Source of the DNA: an uncultured Collinsella sp.
Lineage (GTDB): Bacteria; Actinomycetota; Coriobacteriia; Coriobacteriales; Coriobacteriaceae
Direction of reading: 5' to 3'
DNA length: 64,000 nucleotides
Assembly: GCA_947507155.1 (NCBI GenBank)
Contig: CANNOC010000003.1
Coordinates: 1-64,000 of the forward strand
How positions within the stretch are numbered: position 1 is the first letter of the stretch; each line of letters opens with the position of its first letter. This document shows, one piece after another, positions 29,746 through 37,816 of the stretch. The position numbers and the translations under genes are program-made. The notes under the pieces were generated by a model that saw only the letters and a list, made by a program, of their open reading frames with translations, was not told where the DNA came from and made no database searches.

Positions 29746-30192
29746 ATGCAACGCGTACTGTTTATCTGCCATGGGAACATCTGCCGCTCGACGATGGCCG
29801 AGTCGGTGTTTACCGAGCTGGTGCACCGCGCCGGGCGCGCGGGCGAGTTTGTCATTGATTCCGCTGCGACCTCGACCGAGGAGATCGGCAACCCGCCACA
29901 CCACGGTACCGTTGCCAAGCTGCGTGAGGTCGGGATTCCCGTCGTTGAGCACCGTGCCCGCCAGGTGCGTCGCGCAGAGTATGGCAACTGGGATCACATT
30001 GTCTATATGGATGCTGAGAACGCGCGTGGCCTACGCCGCATCTTTGGCGACGACCCCGACGGCAAGATCTCGCGCCTGCTCGATTGGACCGATCGCCCCG
30101 GCGACGTAGCCGACCCCTGGTACACCGGTAATTTCGATGCCACCTACCGCGATGTACTCGCCGGTTGCACCGCTATGCTCGAGCAGCTGTAG
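29746..30192 (+). CDS. Low-molecular-weight protein tyrosine phosphatase
   Basis: This 148-residue LMW-PTP has the catalytic P-loop CHGNICRS with the nucleophilic Cys about 9 and Arg about 15. The general-acid Asp is in VADPWYTGNFDATY. Such enzymes remove phosphate from tyrosine or arginine in the cytosol, often acting on capsule kinases; no kinase partner is adjacent. ATG 29746 begins the conserved MQRVLFICHGN, although its ribosome-binding site is weak (GAAAG). It probably shares a transcript with the MFS gene. Confidence 0.9.
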   Translation: MQRVLFICHGNICRSTMAESVFTELVHRAGRAGEFVIDSAATSTEEIGNPPHHGTVAKLREVGIPVVEHRARQVRRAEYGNWDHIVYMDAENARGLRRIFGDDPDGKISRLLDWTDRPGDVADPWYTGNFDATYRDVLAGCTAMLEQL

Positions 30193-30238
30193 GCGCTCGG
30201 GCGGCGCGGATATACGGGCCACGCCATCGGTATAAAAC

Positions 30239-30360
30239 GAGCGTGGATTTTCTCCCGCATACAAATTGAGCGTGGAAAATCTCCCACTTTGAGCGTTCAA
30301 GGGCGCCCTAAACGGGAGATTATCCACGCTCATTATCTCGGTGGGAGATTATCCACGCTC
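30239..30360. repeat. Double inverted repeat between convergent genes
   Basis: Two forward arms (30239-30257 and 30268-30286, GAGCGTGGA-N4-TCTCCC) are mirrored by two reverse arms (30313-30331 and 30342-30360, GGGAGATTATCCACGCTC). They can form one long two-part hairpin or alternate pairs. It fills the convergent gap and ends two bases before the stop codon of the Cys-rich gene. Confidence 0.8.
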
Positions 30361-30362
30361 GG

Positions 30363-30692
30363 TTACTCGTCGACGACCTCGGCAAGCCAAACGTTCAGCG
30401 TATCGACCTCGGGGCAGCAGAACTTTGCCGTACCGGGCTCGTTGCCAGGCACGGTTCCGCCGTAGCGCAGGATATCGATATAGGGAAAGCCCACATGGCA
30501 GGCCATGGCGCACATCTTGCCGCGGTCTCGGTCGAAGTCAAAGACATCGCCCGGCTTATGACCATGGTGGCAGCGACACGCACCCAGCTGGTCCACGCAG
30601 CTCACGCGGATACGCGGACGCTTGCCCCGCGGCGCACCGAACGGCTTGCTCTCGCCCGCAGGCTTGACGCCGCCCTCGCCGGCGTTACTCAT
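30363..30692 (-). CDS. Cys-rich TIGR04076-like protein of unknown function
   Basis: This 109-residue protein has a 33-residue polar leader followed by a small domain with Cys and His pairs: VSCVDQLGACRCHHGHKPGD, GKMCAMACHVGFPYIDILRYGG and a late FCCPEVD. The order C...GHKxGD...C...P...LRYGG...CP resembles the TIGR04076 family, which has no known role; metal binding is a reasonable guess. The ATG at 30692 overlaps the stop of the pyridoxal-kinase-like gene (ATGAGTAA), indicating coupled translation. A TTG two codons earlier is an alternative start. Confidence 0.72.
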   Translation of the reverse strand: MSNAGEGGVKPAGESKPFGAPRGKRPRIRVSCVDQLGACRCHHGHKPGDVFDFDRDRGKMCAMACHVGFPYIDILRYGGTVPGNEPGTAKFCCPEVDTLNVWLAEVVDE

Positions 30693-31509
30693 GGTCAATC
30701 ACATCCAGGCAGGCCTCGATGGGAAGGCCGGCCGACTTGTCCTCTTGGTCGGCATTGCGCTCGATAAGCTCGGCCACCACACGCATAGCGTCGGTCGTCG
30801 CACGTTGCAGGCTCCAGCCGGCCATAACGCGACCCACAAGCACCGACGAGAACGTATCGCCCGTGCCCGGGAAATACGCCGGAATCAGCTCAAAGGGAAT
30901 CGTAAAGTACTCTCCCGCCACATGGTCGTAGCCGATAACGGCACTCGCCCCGTCGACCTTTGCGCTCGTGATGACCACCGACTTGGCGCCCAGCGCGAGC
31001 ATGGCATCCACGAGCGTACGAGCCTCGTCGGCCGTAATCTGCTCGGCCATAGGCGTATCGGTGAGCAGACACGCCTCGGTATAGTTGGGCACCGCGTAGT
31101 CGGCGCACTCGACCAGGCTGTGCATAAGGCCGATGGTCGACTCGGGCACGCCAGCGTAGAGCCTGCCGTTGTCGGCCATGATGGGGTCGACGAACACTTT
31201 GGTGCCCTTTTGCGCGCGGCGGTGGCAAAAGTCCGAGATGATGCGCGCCTCTTCTTCGGTCACGATAAAGCCGGTCGAGATGGCGTCGAATTCAAAGCCG
31301 AGTTCCTCCCAGATGGCGAGGCTCTGGCGGACATACTCCGTGGTGTCGTGGATGTAGAACTTGGGGTAGTTGAGCGTATCGGACACAAGTGCCGTCGGCA
31401 GGTTGTGGATGCGATAGCCCATGTGCGACAGCACCGGCAGCATGGCAGAAAGCGCGACCTTGCCGTAGCCGCACATATCGTTAATCAGCAGCAGCTGAGT
31501 GTTCTTCAT
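30685..31509 (-). CDS. Pyridoxal/pyridoxamine kinase (PdxY-like)
   Basis: This 274-residue ribokinase-superfamily kinase is predicted to phosphorylate B6 vitamers to PLP. Family features are the N-terminal NDMCGYGKVALSAMLPVLS, the metal/anion region FVDPIMADNGRLY with PNYTEACLLT, and the catalytic GTGD in FPGTGDTFSSV. ATG 31509 has AGGGGG 6 nt upstream; the open frame to 31674 gives no homology. It is translationally coupled to the downstream Cys-rich gene. Confidence 0.88.
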   Translation of the reverse strand: MKNTQLLLINDMCGYGKVALSAMLPVLSHMGYRIHNLPTALVSDTLNYPKFYIHDTTEYVRQSLAIWEELGFEFDAISTGFIVTEEEARIISDFCHRRAQKGTKVFVDPIMADNGRLYAGVPESTIGLMHSLVECADYAVPNYTEACLLTDTPMAEQITADEARTLVDAMLALGAKSVVITSAKVDGASAVIGYDHVAGEYFTIPFELIPAYFPGTGDTFSSVLVGRVMAGWSLQRATTDAMRVVAELIERNADQEDKSAGLPIEACLDVIDHE

Positions 31510-31689
31510 GAGTGTCCCCCTTGGTTCGGGCGCGGCGCGACGGCGCCATAGTGCGACTAAGTGTAGCGCAGAGGGCGTTGCGAGCGGAGGCGAGCGGTAC
31601 GAAGCGCAAATTGTTGCGGAAAGGTTACGGAAATGGGAGGCAAATCGCGGCGGTAGCGGCACAGTATCTGCCATCTAGTTGCTACCATT
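31510..31689. other. Intergenic stretch without a recognised gene
   Basis: This is the first part of the 692-bp divergent gap before the MarR operon. I see no gene or clear regulatory site in it; the rest of the gap is described in the repeat and promoter entries. Confidence 0.5.
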
Positions 31690-31845
31690 CCAAAACTATG
31701 CCGGATTACTACGATAAACCGCCAGTCTCCAACCACAACGAATTGCACTCCAGCAAAACCGCAGGTAGACAGCTTGTGATTTTCCGAAAAACAATGCCGA
31801 GGTCTGATATTTCGAATTCATCGTAGTAATCCGGCATAGTTTTGG
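31690..31845. repeat. Long hairpin with 26-bp perfect arms
   Basis: Arms at 31690-31715 and 31820-31845 are perfectly complementary over 26 bp (CCAAAACTATGCCGGATT and on). The 104 bases between them are AT-richer than the genome and contain no open frame of note. It resembles a non-autonomous mobile element or a very stable RNA hairpin. Confidence 0.8.
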
Positions 31846-31959
31846 ACAAAGCAACTTCGAAAGGGTGTCACCGCAGCCCAAAATGATTCGTTTTCCTCCG
31901 TCCCCCACGGATCACTCAAATGCCAACCGAGGCAGCGCTGCAGATTGAGGACGGACAGC

Positions 31960-32100
31960 GAAAGCGTTCCTAGGCGAGCAAGGTGGCGTGAAAGAGGAGG
32001 GCATAGGCCTTGTGGCCATGCCCGACGATTGAACGCCAGATTGCCGCTTAGGAACGTTTGCAGCGTCGAGCAGTTACGGCGTTTGGTAAAACGCCGTAAC
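31960..32100. repeat. Structured intergenic repeat, copy D of four
   Basis: Related to copies A-C. The outer helix pairs AGCGTTCCTAGGCG with CGCTTAGGAACGTT. The second helix pairs TGGCGT with ACGCCA, where copy B has TGACGT / ACGTCA. The apical hairpin is GGGCAT...ATGCCC. The linker GCAGCGTCGAGC leads to the terminal hairpin GTTACGGCGTTT / AAACGCCGTAAC. Unlike the other copies it does not abut a minus-strand stop codon; it precedes the marR promoter. Confidence 0.75.
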
Positions 32101-32117
32101 TTAATAAGTTTGGTACC

Positions 32118-32146
32118 TTGACATTGATTTCTCATGCTCCTAGATT
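32118..32146 (+). promoter_or_regulatory. Sigma-70-type promoter of the marR-ABC operon
   Basis: TTGACA at 32118-32123 and TAGATT at 32141-32146 are separated by 17 bp. This is one of the few consensus-like promoters in the window, 56 bp upstream of the MarR start codon. Confidence 0.75.
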
Positions 32147-32180
32147 AGTTAGGCACAAAACAATCCCTCTACCTAACTAA
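32145..32180 (+). promoter_or_regulatory. Putative MarR operator (inverted repeat)
   Basis: TTAGTTAGG (32145-32153) and CCTAACTAA (32172-32180) are perfect inverted 9-mers separated by 18 bp. They overlap the -10 box and the predicted transcription start. Position directly before a MarR gene suggests autoregulation. The spacing is wide for one MarR dimer, so two sites or an RNA hairpin are alternatives. Confidence 0.6.
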
Positions 32181-32201
32181 AGAAAGGAGCGAAGCTTAGA
32201 T

Positions 32202-32705
32202 ATGTGTGTTGAACCACTCGTCCTTCCGCATGAGCCCGGCGGTGACCCGTCGCAACCGGTAGACATACCCGAAGCGGTCAGCGCCGAGGACAAACTCGCC
32301 AAGCGCATCCTGAGCGGCTTGGGATTTTGCGGCCATTACATGCACTTTCATGGCGGAGGCGTGTCCGGCAAGGCGCCCATCGTCTGCCTGCTCGCTAAGC
32401 AGCCCACCGGCGAGCTTTCCCAACAGGAACTCGGCATGCACTTCGACCTCAAGCCGGGGTCCCTTTCCGAGATCCTATCCAAGCTCGAAATGGGCGGCAT
32501 CATCGAACGCAGTCGCAATCCCAAAGACCGCCGGCAACTCACCATACGCCTAACCGAAGCGGGATGGGAAAAGGCCCGCGTTGAGCAGGCCGCCCGCATT
32601 CGCTTTAGAGAGCAGGCCTTTAGCGCGCTCACCCACGACGAGCGCGAGGACCTCGCCGAAATGCTCGAGAAAATCCGTGTAACCTGGGAGGAACTGGATG
32701 ATTAA
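32202..32705 (+). CDS. MarR-family transcriptional regulator
   Basis: This 167-residue winged-helix regulator's core reads LSQQELGMHFDLKPGSLSEILSKLEMGGIIERSRNPKDRRQLTIRLTEAG (about residues 72-121), with the recognition helix and the wing containing DRRQ. An unusual 28-residue Pro/Glu leader precedes the first dimerisation helix. AAGGAG lies about 12 nt before the ATG, a long spacing. It overlaps the first ABC exporter gene by 8 bp, so it probably controls that exporter in response to a transported ligand. Confidence 0.9.
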   Translation: MCVEPLVLPHEPGGDPSQPVDIPEAVSAEDKLAKRILSGLGFCGHYMHFHGGGVSGKAPIVCLLAKQPTGELSQQELGMHFDLKPGSLSEILSKLEMGGIIERSRNPKDRRQLTIRLTEAGWEKARVEQAARIRFREQAFSALTHDEREDLAEMLEKIRVTWEELDD

Positions 32706-34512
32706 AACCCTCATGGGCAGCATCCGTGACTATATGAAAGCCACCGTTGCCACGCCATTGCTCGTGCTTGGCGAGGTGCTCTGCGAGATGCTGATTCCAT
32801 TTATCACCGCCAACCTGATCGACGCCATCAAAGACGGCGCCACCGTAGCCGAGATGCTTCCCACCGCGGGCTTTTTGGTGCTCATCGCACTGACGTCGCT
32901 TGCTTTTGGTGCCGCCGCCGGCGTCACCTGCAGCCATGCGAGCTGCGGCTTCGCCAAGAACCTGCGTCACGACCTGTTCTACAAGATCCAGACGTTCAGC
33001 TTTGCCAACATCGATGAGTTCTCGAGCTCCTCGCTCGTCACGCGCCTGACCACCGATATCAACAACGTGCAGCAGGCCTTTATGATGATCATCCGCATCG
33101 CCGTGCGCGCGCCGCTGGTATTGATCTTCGCCTTTACTATGGCGTTTATCATGGGCGGCAGCGTCGCCATGGTCTACCTGGTCATCATTCCGCTGCTGGG
33201 CTTTGGACTGTTCTTTATCATCTTTAAGGTGCGCCCCATCTTCTCGCGCGTGTTCCACAAATACGATGCCCTTAACGAGTCCGTCGAGGAAAACGTCACC
33301 GGCATGCGCGTGGTCAAGAGCTATGTGCGCGAAGACTTTGAGAAGGAGAAGTTCGCGACCGCTGCACGCGACGTCCAGATGGACTTCACCCGCGCCGAGA
33401 AGCTGCTCGCCTTTAACAACCCCATGATGAACATCTGCGTCAACGGCGCATTTGTCGTCATCATCTACCTGGGCTCCAAGCTCATCATCACGAGCCAGGG
33501 AACGCTGTTCGACGTGGGCCAGCTCTCCTCGATCTTTACTTATGGCTTCCAGATCCTCATGAGCCTGATGCAGCTGTCGATGATCTTTGTCATGGTGACC
33601 ATGGCCGACGAATCGGCGCACCGCATTACCGAGGTGCTGGCCGCCGAGCCCACGATCGCCGATCCCGCCGAGCCCGTGCTCGAGGTTGCCGACGGTTCCA
33701 TCGACTTTGACCACGTGAGCTTTAAGTATTCCGCGCATGCAAAGCGCCAGGCGCTCGACGATATCGACCTGCACATTAAGAGCGGCGAAACCATCGGCAT
33801 CATCGGCGGTACCGGCTCGGCCAAGTCCACGCTCGTTAACCTCATCGCCCGCCTGTACGACGCCACCGAGGGCACCGTGCGCGTGGGCGGCATGGACGTG
33901 CGCGACTACGACTTGGACGCCCTGCGCCACCAGGTGGCCATGGTGCTGCAGAAAAACGTACTGTTTAGCGGCACCATTGCCGAAAACCTGCGCTGGGGCG
34001 ACCCGAACGCCACCGACGAGGAAGTCCGCGAGGCGGCACATCTGGCCTGCGCCGATGAGTTTGTCGATGGCTTCCCCAAGGGCTATGACACCTGGATCGA
34101 ACAGGGCGGCTCCAATGTTTCCGGCGGTCAGAAGCAGCGCCTGTGCATTGCGCGCGCCCTGCTGCGTCGCCCCAAGATCTTGATCCTGGACGACTCCACC
34201 AGCGCCGTCGACACCAAGACCGACGCCAAGATTCGCGCAGGGTTGGCAAGCTATCTGCCCAACACGACCAAGCTCATCATCGCCCAGCGCATCAGCTCCG
34301 TGCAGGACGCAGACCGCATCATCGTCATGGAGGGCGGCCGCATCGCGCAGATCGGTAACCACGACGAGCTGCTTAAGACGAGCGAGATCTACCGCGAGAC
34401 TTTTACCTCGCAAAACAAGATGTCTGCCGAGGGCGAAGGGGCCGTCGAGGCCGACACCGAGGCATCCGTAACGCAAGCTCAGACCCAGGAAGGAGGCGAG
34501 GCACATGAGTAA
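32698..34512 (+). CDS. ABC exporter half-transporter with a degenerate ATPase site
   Basis: This 604-residue membrane-ATPase fusion has six transmembrane helices (about 1-330) and a nucleotide-binding domain from about 340. Walker A reads GGTGSAKST (Ala before Lys), the signature is VSGGQKQR, and Walker B is ILILDDSTSAVD. Asp therefore replaces the catalytic Glu, as in the non-catalytic half of heterodimeric exporters such as TM287/288. The C-terminal 35 residues are Glu/Ala/Thr-rich. The partner gene overlaps by 8 bp. Confidence 0.93.
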   Translation: MIKTLMGSIRDYMKATVATPLLVLGEVLCEMLIPFITANLIDAIKDGATVAEMLPTAGFLVLIALTSLAFGAAAGVTCSHASCGFAKNLRHDLFYKIQTFSFANIDEFSSSSLVTRLTTDINNVQQAFMMIIRIAVRAPLVLIFAFTMAFIMGGSVAMVYLVIIPLLGFGLFFIIFKVRPIFSRVFHKYDALNESVEENVTGMRVVKSYVREDFEKEKFATAARDVQMDFTRAEKLLAFNNPMMNICVNGAFVVIIYLGSKLIITSQGTLFDVGQLSSIFTYGFQILMSLMQLSMIFVMVTMADESAHRITEVLAAEPTIADPAEPVLEVADGSIDFDHVSFKYSAHAKRQALDDIDLHIKSGETIGIIGGTGSAKSTLVNLIARLYDATEGTVRVGGMDVRDYDLDALRHQVAMVLQKNVLFSGTIAENLRWGDPNATDEEVREAAHLACADEFVDGFPKGYDTWIEQGGSNVSGGQKQRLCIARALLRRPKILILDDSTSAVDTKTDAKIRAGLASYLPNTTKLIIAQRISSVQDADRIIVMEGGRIAQIGNHDELLKTSEIYRETFTSQNKMSAEGEGAVEADTEASVTQAQTQEGGEAHE

Positions 34513-36424
34513 GGCAACGACCGCTGAGCGCGCGCTCAACCGCAAGGGTGGCACCATGTCGCGCCTCATCAAGACGCTCTTTGGCTTCTACCCCGTGCTT
34601 TTGCCCCTCGTCGTCGTCGGCGTGGTACTCTGCGCCATCATCAACTCCATCGGCGCGACCTTCCTTCAGAGCGCTCTGCAGATTATTAGCGAATCGTGGC
34701 AGTCGGGCGATTGGGAAGCCGCACAGCCCAAGATCGCACAGCTCGTGACCACCCTCGCCTGCATCTACGGCGTCGGCATCCTGTCCTCGCTGTTCTGGAA
34801 CCGCGCCATGGCCATCGTCACGCAGGGCTCGCTCGAGAAGCTGCGCGAGAAGATGTTCAACCGCATGCAGGACCTGCCAATTCGCTACTTCGACACGCAC
34901 CAGCGCGGCGACATCATGAGCCACTACACCAACGACATCGACACGCTGCGCCAGATGATCAGTCAGTCGCTGCCCAACCTGCTCATGACGACCATCGTCA
35001 TCGTCACGGTGTTCTTTATCATGCTGTACTACAGCGTGTGGATGTGCCTGGTCATTGTGGCCGGCGTCGCCTTTATGACCTTTATGACCAAGCTGCTCGG
35101 CTCCAACTCCGCGCGTTTCTTTATTGCGCAGCAGACCGAGCTCGGCGTGGTCGAGGGCCATATCGAGGAAGTCATGAACGGCCAGAAGGTCGTCAAGGCA
35201 TTCTGCCACGAGTCTGCCGCCGAGGCCGATTTTGACGAGCGCAACGAAAAGCTCTTCGAGGTTTCCCAGAAGGCCAACATGTACGCCAACATCCTCATGC
35301 CCATCCTTATGAACCTGGGCAACCTGCTCTATGTGCTGGTCGCACTGGCCGGCGGCATTTTCCTGGCGCTGGGCGTGCCTAACCTGAGCATCTCGGGCAT
35401 GGCGTTGTCCATCGCCGTCGTGGTGCCGTTCCTCAACATGACCAAGCAGTTCTGCGGACAGATCGGCCAGATCTCGCAGCAGATCAACGCCGTGGTCATG
35501 GGCCTCGCCGGCGCCGACCGTATCTTTGAGCTCATCGACGAGAAGCCCGAGGCCGACGAAGGCTACGTGACGCTCGTCAACGCGCAAGTGAACCCCGAGA
35601 CCTGGGAGTTCGAGGAGGCCGACCACCACACCGGCATGTGGGCATGGAAACATCCGCACCGCGCAACCGGCGAGATCGAGTATGTACCGCTGCGCGGCGA
35701 CCTGGTCATGGACAACGTCGACTTTGGCTACACGCCCGACCACGAGGTGTTGCACGGCGTGTCCGTGTTTGCCAAGCCGGGCCAGAAGGTCGCGTTTGTC
35801 GGCGCCACCGGTGCCGGTAAGACGACCATCACCAACCTCATCAACCGCTTCTACGACATCGCCGACGGCAAGATCCGCTACGACGGCATCAACGTCAACA
35901 AGATCCGCAAGGCCGACCTGCGCCGCTCGCTGGGCGTCGTGCTACAGGACGTGAACCTGTTCACCGGCACTGTGATGGATAACATCCGCTACGGCAACCT
36001 GGACGCTACCGACGAGGAGTGCATCGCGGCGGCCAAGCTCGCGGGCGCGGACGACTTTATCACCCGCCTGCCCGACGGCTACGACACGATGCTCACCGGC
36101 AACGGCGCACAGCTGTCGCAGGGCCAGCGCCAGCTGATCTCGATCGCACGCGCCGCCGTCGCCGATCCGCCGGCAATGATTCTGGACGAGGCCACGAGCT
36201 CCATCGACACCCGCACCGAGGCCATCGTGCAGGCAGGCATGGACAAGCTCATGGAGGGCCGCACGACGTTTGTCATCGCGCACCGCCTGTCCACCGTGCG
36301 CAACTCCGACGCGATCATCTGCCTGGACCACGGCCGCATCATTGAGCGCGGCAACCACGACGAGTTGATCGCCAAGCGCGGGTACTACTATCAGCTCTAT
36401 ACCGGAGCATTTGAGCTGGAGTAG
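34505..36424 (+). CDS. ABC exporter half-transporter with a consensus ATPase site
   Basis: This 639-residue partner has six transmembrane helices (about 25-335) and a nucleotide-binding domain. Walker A is GATGAGKTT, Walker B is AMILDEATSSID with the catalytic Glu, and the signature is LSQGQRQ, with Gln in place of the usual second Gly. Between the membrane domain and the ATPase an extra segment of about 40 residues (about 355-395, ending YVPLRGDLV) is longer than usual. With the preceding protein it should form one asymmetric drug or lipid exporter. Confidence 0.93.
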   Translation: MSKATTAERALNRKGGTMSRLIKTLFGFYPVLLPLVVVGVVLCAIINSIGATFLQSALQIISESWQSGDWEAAQPKIAQLVTTLACIYGVGILSSLFWNRAMAIVTQGSLEKLREKMFNRMQDLPIRYFDTHQRGDIMSHYTNDIDTLRQMISQSLPNLLMTTIVIVTVFFIMLYYSVWMCLVIVAGVAFMTFMTKLLGSNSARFFIAQQTELGVVEGHIEEVMNGQKVVKAFCHESAAEADFDERNEKLFEVSQKANMYANILMPILMNLGNLLYVLVALAGGIFLALGVPNLSISGMALSIAVVVPFLNMTKQFCGQIGQISQQINAVVMGLAGADRIFELIDEKPEADEGYVTLVNAQVNPETWEFEEADHHTGMWAWKHPHRATGEIEYVPLRGDLVMDNVDFGYTPDHEVLHGVSVFAKPGQKVAFVGATGAGKTTITNLINRFYDIADGKIRYDGINVNKIRKADLRRSLGVVLQDVNLFTGTVMDNIRYGNLDATDEECIAAAKLAGADDFITRLPDGYDTMLTGNGAQLSQGQRQLISIARAAVADPPAMILDEATSSIDTRTEAIVQAGMDKLMEGRTTFVIAHRLSTVRNSDAIICLDHGRIIERGNHDELIAKRGYYYQLYTGAFELE

Positions 36425-36551
36425 TTCAGCCCGCCGAGAAGGCCGATTTGTCGCTCATTCGTCGGGCATGACCCTAAGGTCAATGCCCTCCTCTTTCGGG
36501 GCAAATCGACTCATCTCAACGACCCAAACACAATGCGCCGCAACGAATAAA

Positions 36552-36584
36552 GCCTCCGCAGCCACACGAGCTGCGGAGGCTTTT
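36552..36584. terminator. Terminator between the ABC exporter and the GGDEF gene
   Basis: The perfect 10-bp stem GCCTCCGCAG / CTGCGGAGGC with a 9-nt loop is followed by TTTT on the plus strand. It also has A-rich sequence on the left, so it could terminate both convergent units. Confidence 0.88.
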
Positions 36585-36604
36585 CTATACCCTCTGCTAC
36601 AGGC

Positions 36605-37753
36605 TTACCGTTCCTCGTGTTGCGGCCCGGCTGCCTCGGCTGTCTTTACGCGGTTCTTGTCGATGTACATGTTTTTGTCGGCCTGGGAAAAGAGCTCGCG
36701 CATCGTAGGCGGTTCATCAAAATCACTGGAAAGCGCGTAGCCCACCGCATAGCTGATAGGCATGTCGGGGTGGGCCCCGGAATACTCGTTCACGTTCGCA
36801 CGAACCCGAGCGAGACAGGACTCCACGGCAGCCCGATCGGCATCCCACAGCACCGCGATAAACTCATCGCCGCCGTCGCGGCCCACAAAGCAAGTCTCGG
36901 ACGCCACGCGCCCCAGCTGCCGGGCAAAAGAACGGATGTATTCATCACCCTTCTCGTGGCCAAAGGTGTTATTGACCATATGCAGATTGTTAAGATCGAA
37001 GACGCACAGCGCAACGGGCGCCTCCGCGGAGACAGGCTGCTCCTGCCCCAAGATCTCCTCGCACTTGTTCTTATTGGGCAGTCCCGTGGCTTCGTCGAGA
37101 TAAACTTTGCTCTGCAGCTCGCGATTGAGCGCGGCAGTTCGCACCGCGCGAACAAGTTCGACCGCAAAGGTCGCTACCAAGCCCACGATGTCGATGATCA
37201 CCAAGCCCTCGAGATAGTTGAGCGCCGACGCCTTCTCCTGGGAATAGTCCTCCGCGAGTCGCGTAGCATCGTCGCAAATGCCAAAGAACTCCTCGCTCAT
37301 CGCGATGATATCGGTGTTCTCGTAGCCAACTTCGCGCACGCGGGTGATCTCGGCGCAAAGCTCATCAAAATAATTTGCAAGCTCGGTCATCTTTGCCTGA
37401 TATTCGTCATCATCGAGACGGACGAGGTTGAGGTCGTCACTTCCGTAACGCAAACCGTTGATGTATGAATCCACGGCTTTGAGCAGGTCATCTTGAGGCT
37501 GGCCCGCGTCCTCGAGCTTAACGATTCGCTGCGTGGTACCGCGCACCAGACCGGCGTAGTTGACTACGCGCGCCGTGCCCTGGATATCGGAGACGAGCAG
37601 CATAACATTGATGAAGAAGAAGATGAGAACTGCCGTGAGCACCATCATGAGCAGGCGCACCGCCTGGCTGGCCTTCTTGGCGACAGAAGTATTCAAAAGT
37701 TCAATCCCCCAAATGGCAAAAGAGTAGGTGGCGCATAGCGTCTTGTAAATCAT
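36605..37753 (-). CDS. Membrane-bound GGDEF protein (putative diguanylate cyclase)
   Basis: This 382-residue protein has a first membrane helix at about 32-54 and a helical extracytoplasmic sensor of about 130 residues with a PilJ/NarX-like start (YAGLVRGTTQRIVKLE). A second membrane helix lies at about 184-206, followed by a GGDEF domain. The active loop is intact (GRDGGDEFIAVL), with the metal Asp in CVFDLNNLHMVN. The usual RxxD inhibitory site five residues before GGDEF is absent, so product feedback is not predicted. It is probably a c-di-GMP synthase that responds to an external signal; no effector gene is nearby. Confidence 0.88.
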   Translation of the reverse strand: MIYKTLCATYSFAIWGIELLNTSVAKKASQAVRLLMMVLTAVLIFFFINVMLLVSDIQGTARVVNYAGLVRGTTQRIVKLEDAGQPQDDLLKAVDSYINGLRYGSDDLNLVRLDDDEYQAKMTELANYFDELCAEITRVREVGYENTDIIAMSEEFFGICDDATRLAEDYSQEKASALNYLEGLVIIDIVGLVATFAVELVRAVRTAALNRELQSKVYLDEATGLPNKNKCEEILGQEQPVSAEAPVALCVFDLNNLHMVNNTFGHEKGDEYIRSFARQLGRVASETCFVGRDGGDEFIAVLWDADRAAVESCLARVRANVNEYSGAHPDMPISYAVGYALSSDFDEPPTMRELFSQADKNMYIDKNRVKTAEAAGPQHEER

Positions 37754-37816
37754 GCGGGGTCAACTCTACCAGATGATTTTTCTAGGACGGGGATTAAAGA
37801 ATCATCGACACGATAG

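Noticed and set aside
32629-35755. Two long minus-strand frames opposite the ABC exporter genes
   Set aside because: Both are antisense shadows; the plus-strand proteins have full ABC motifs.
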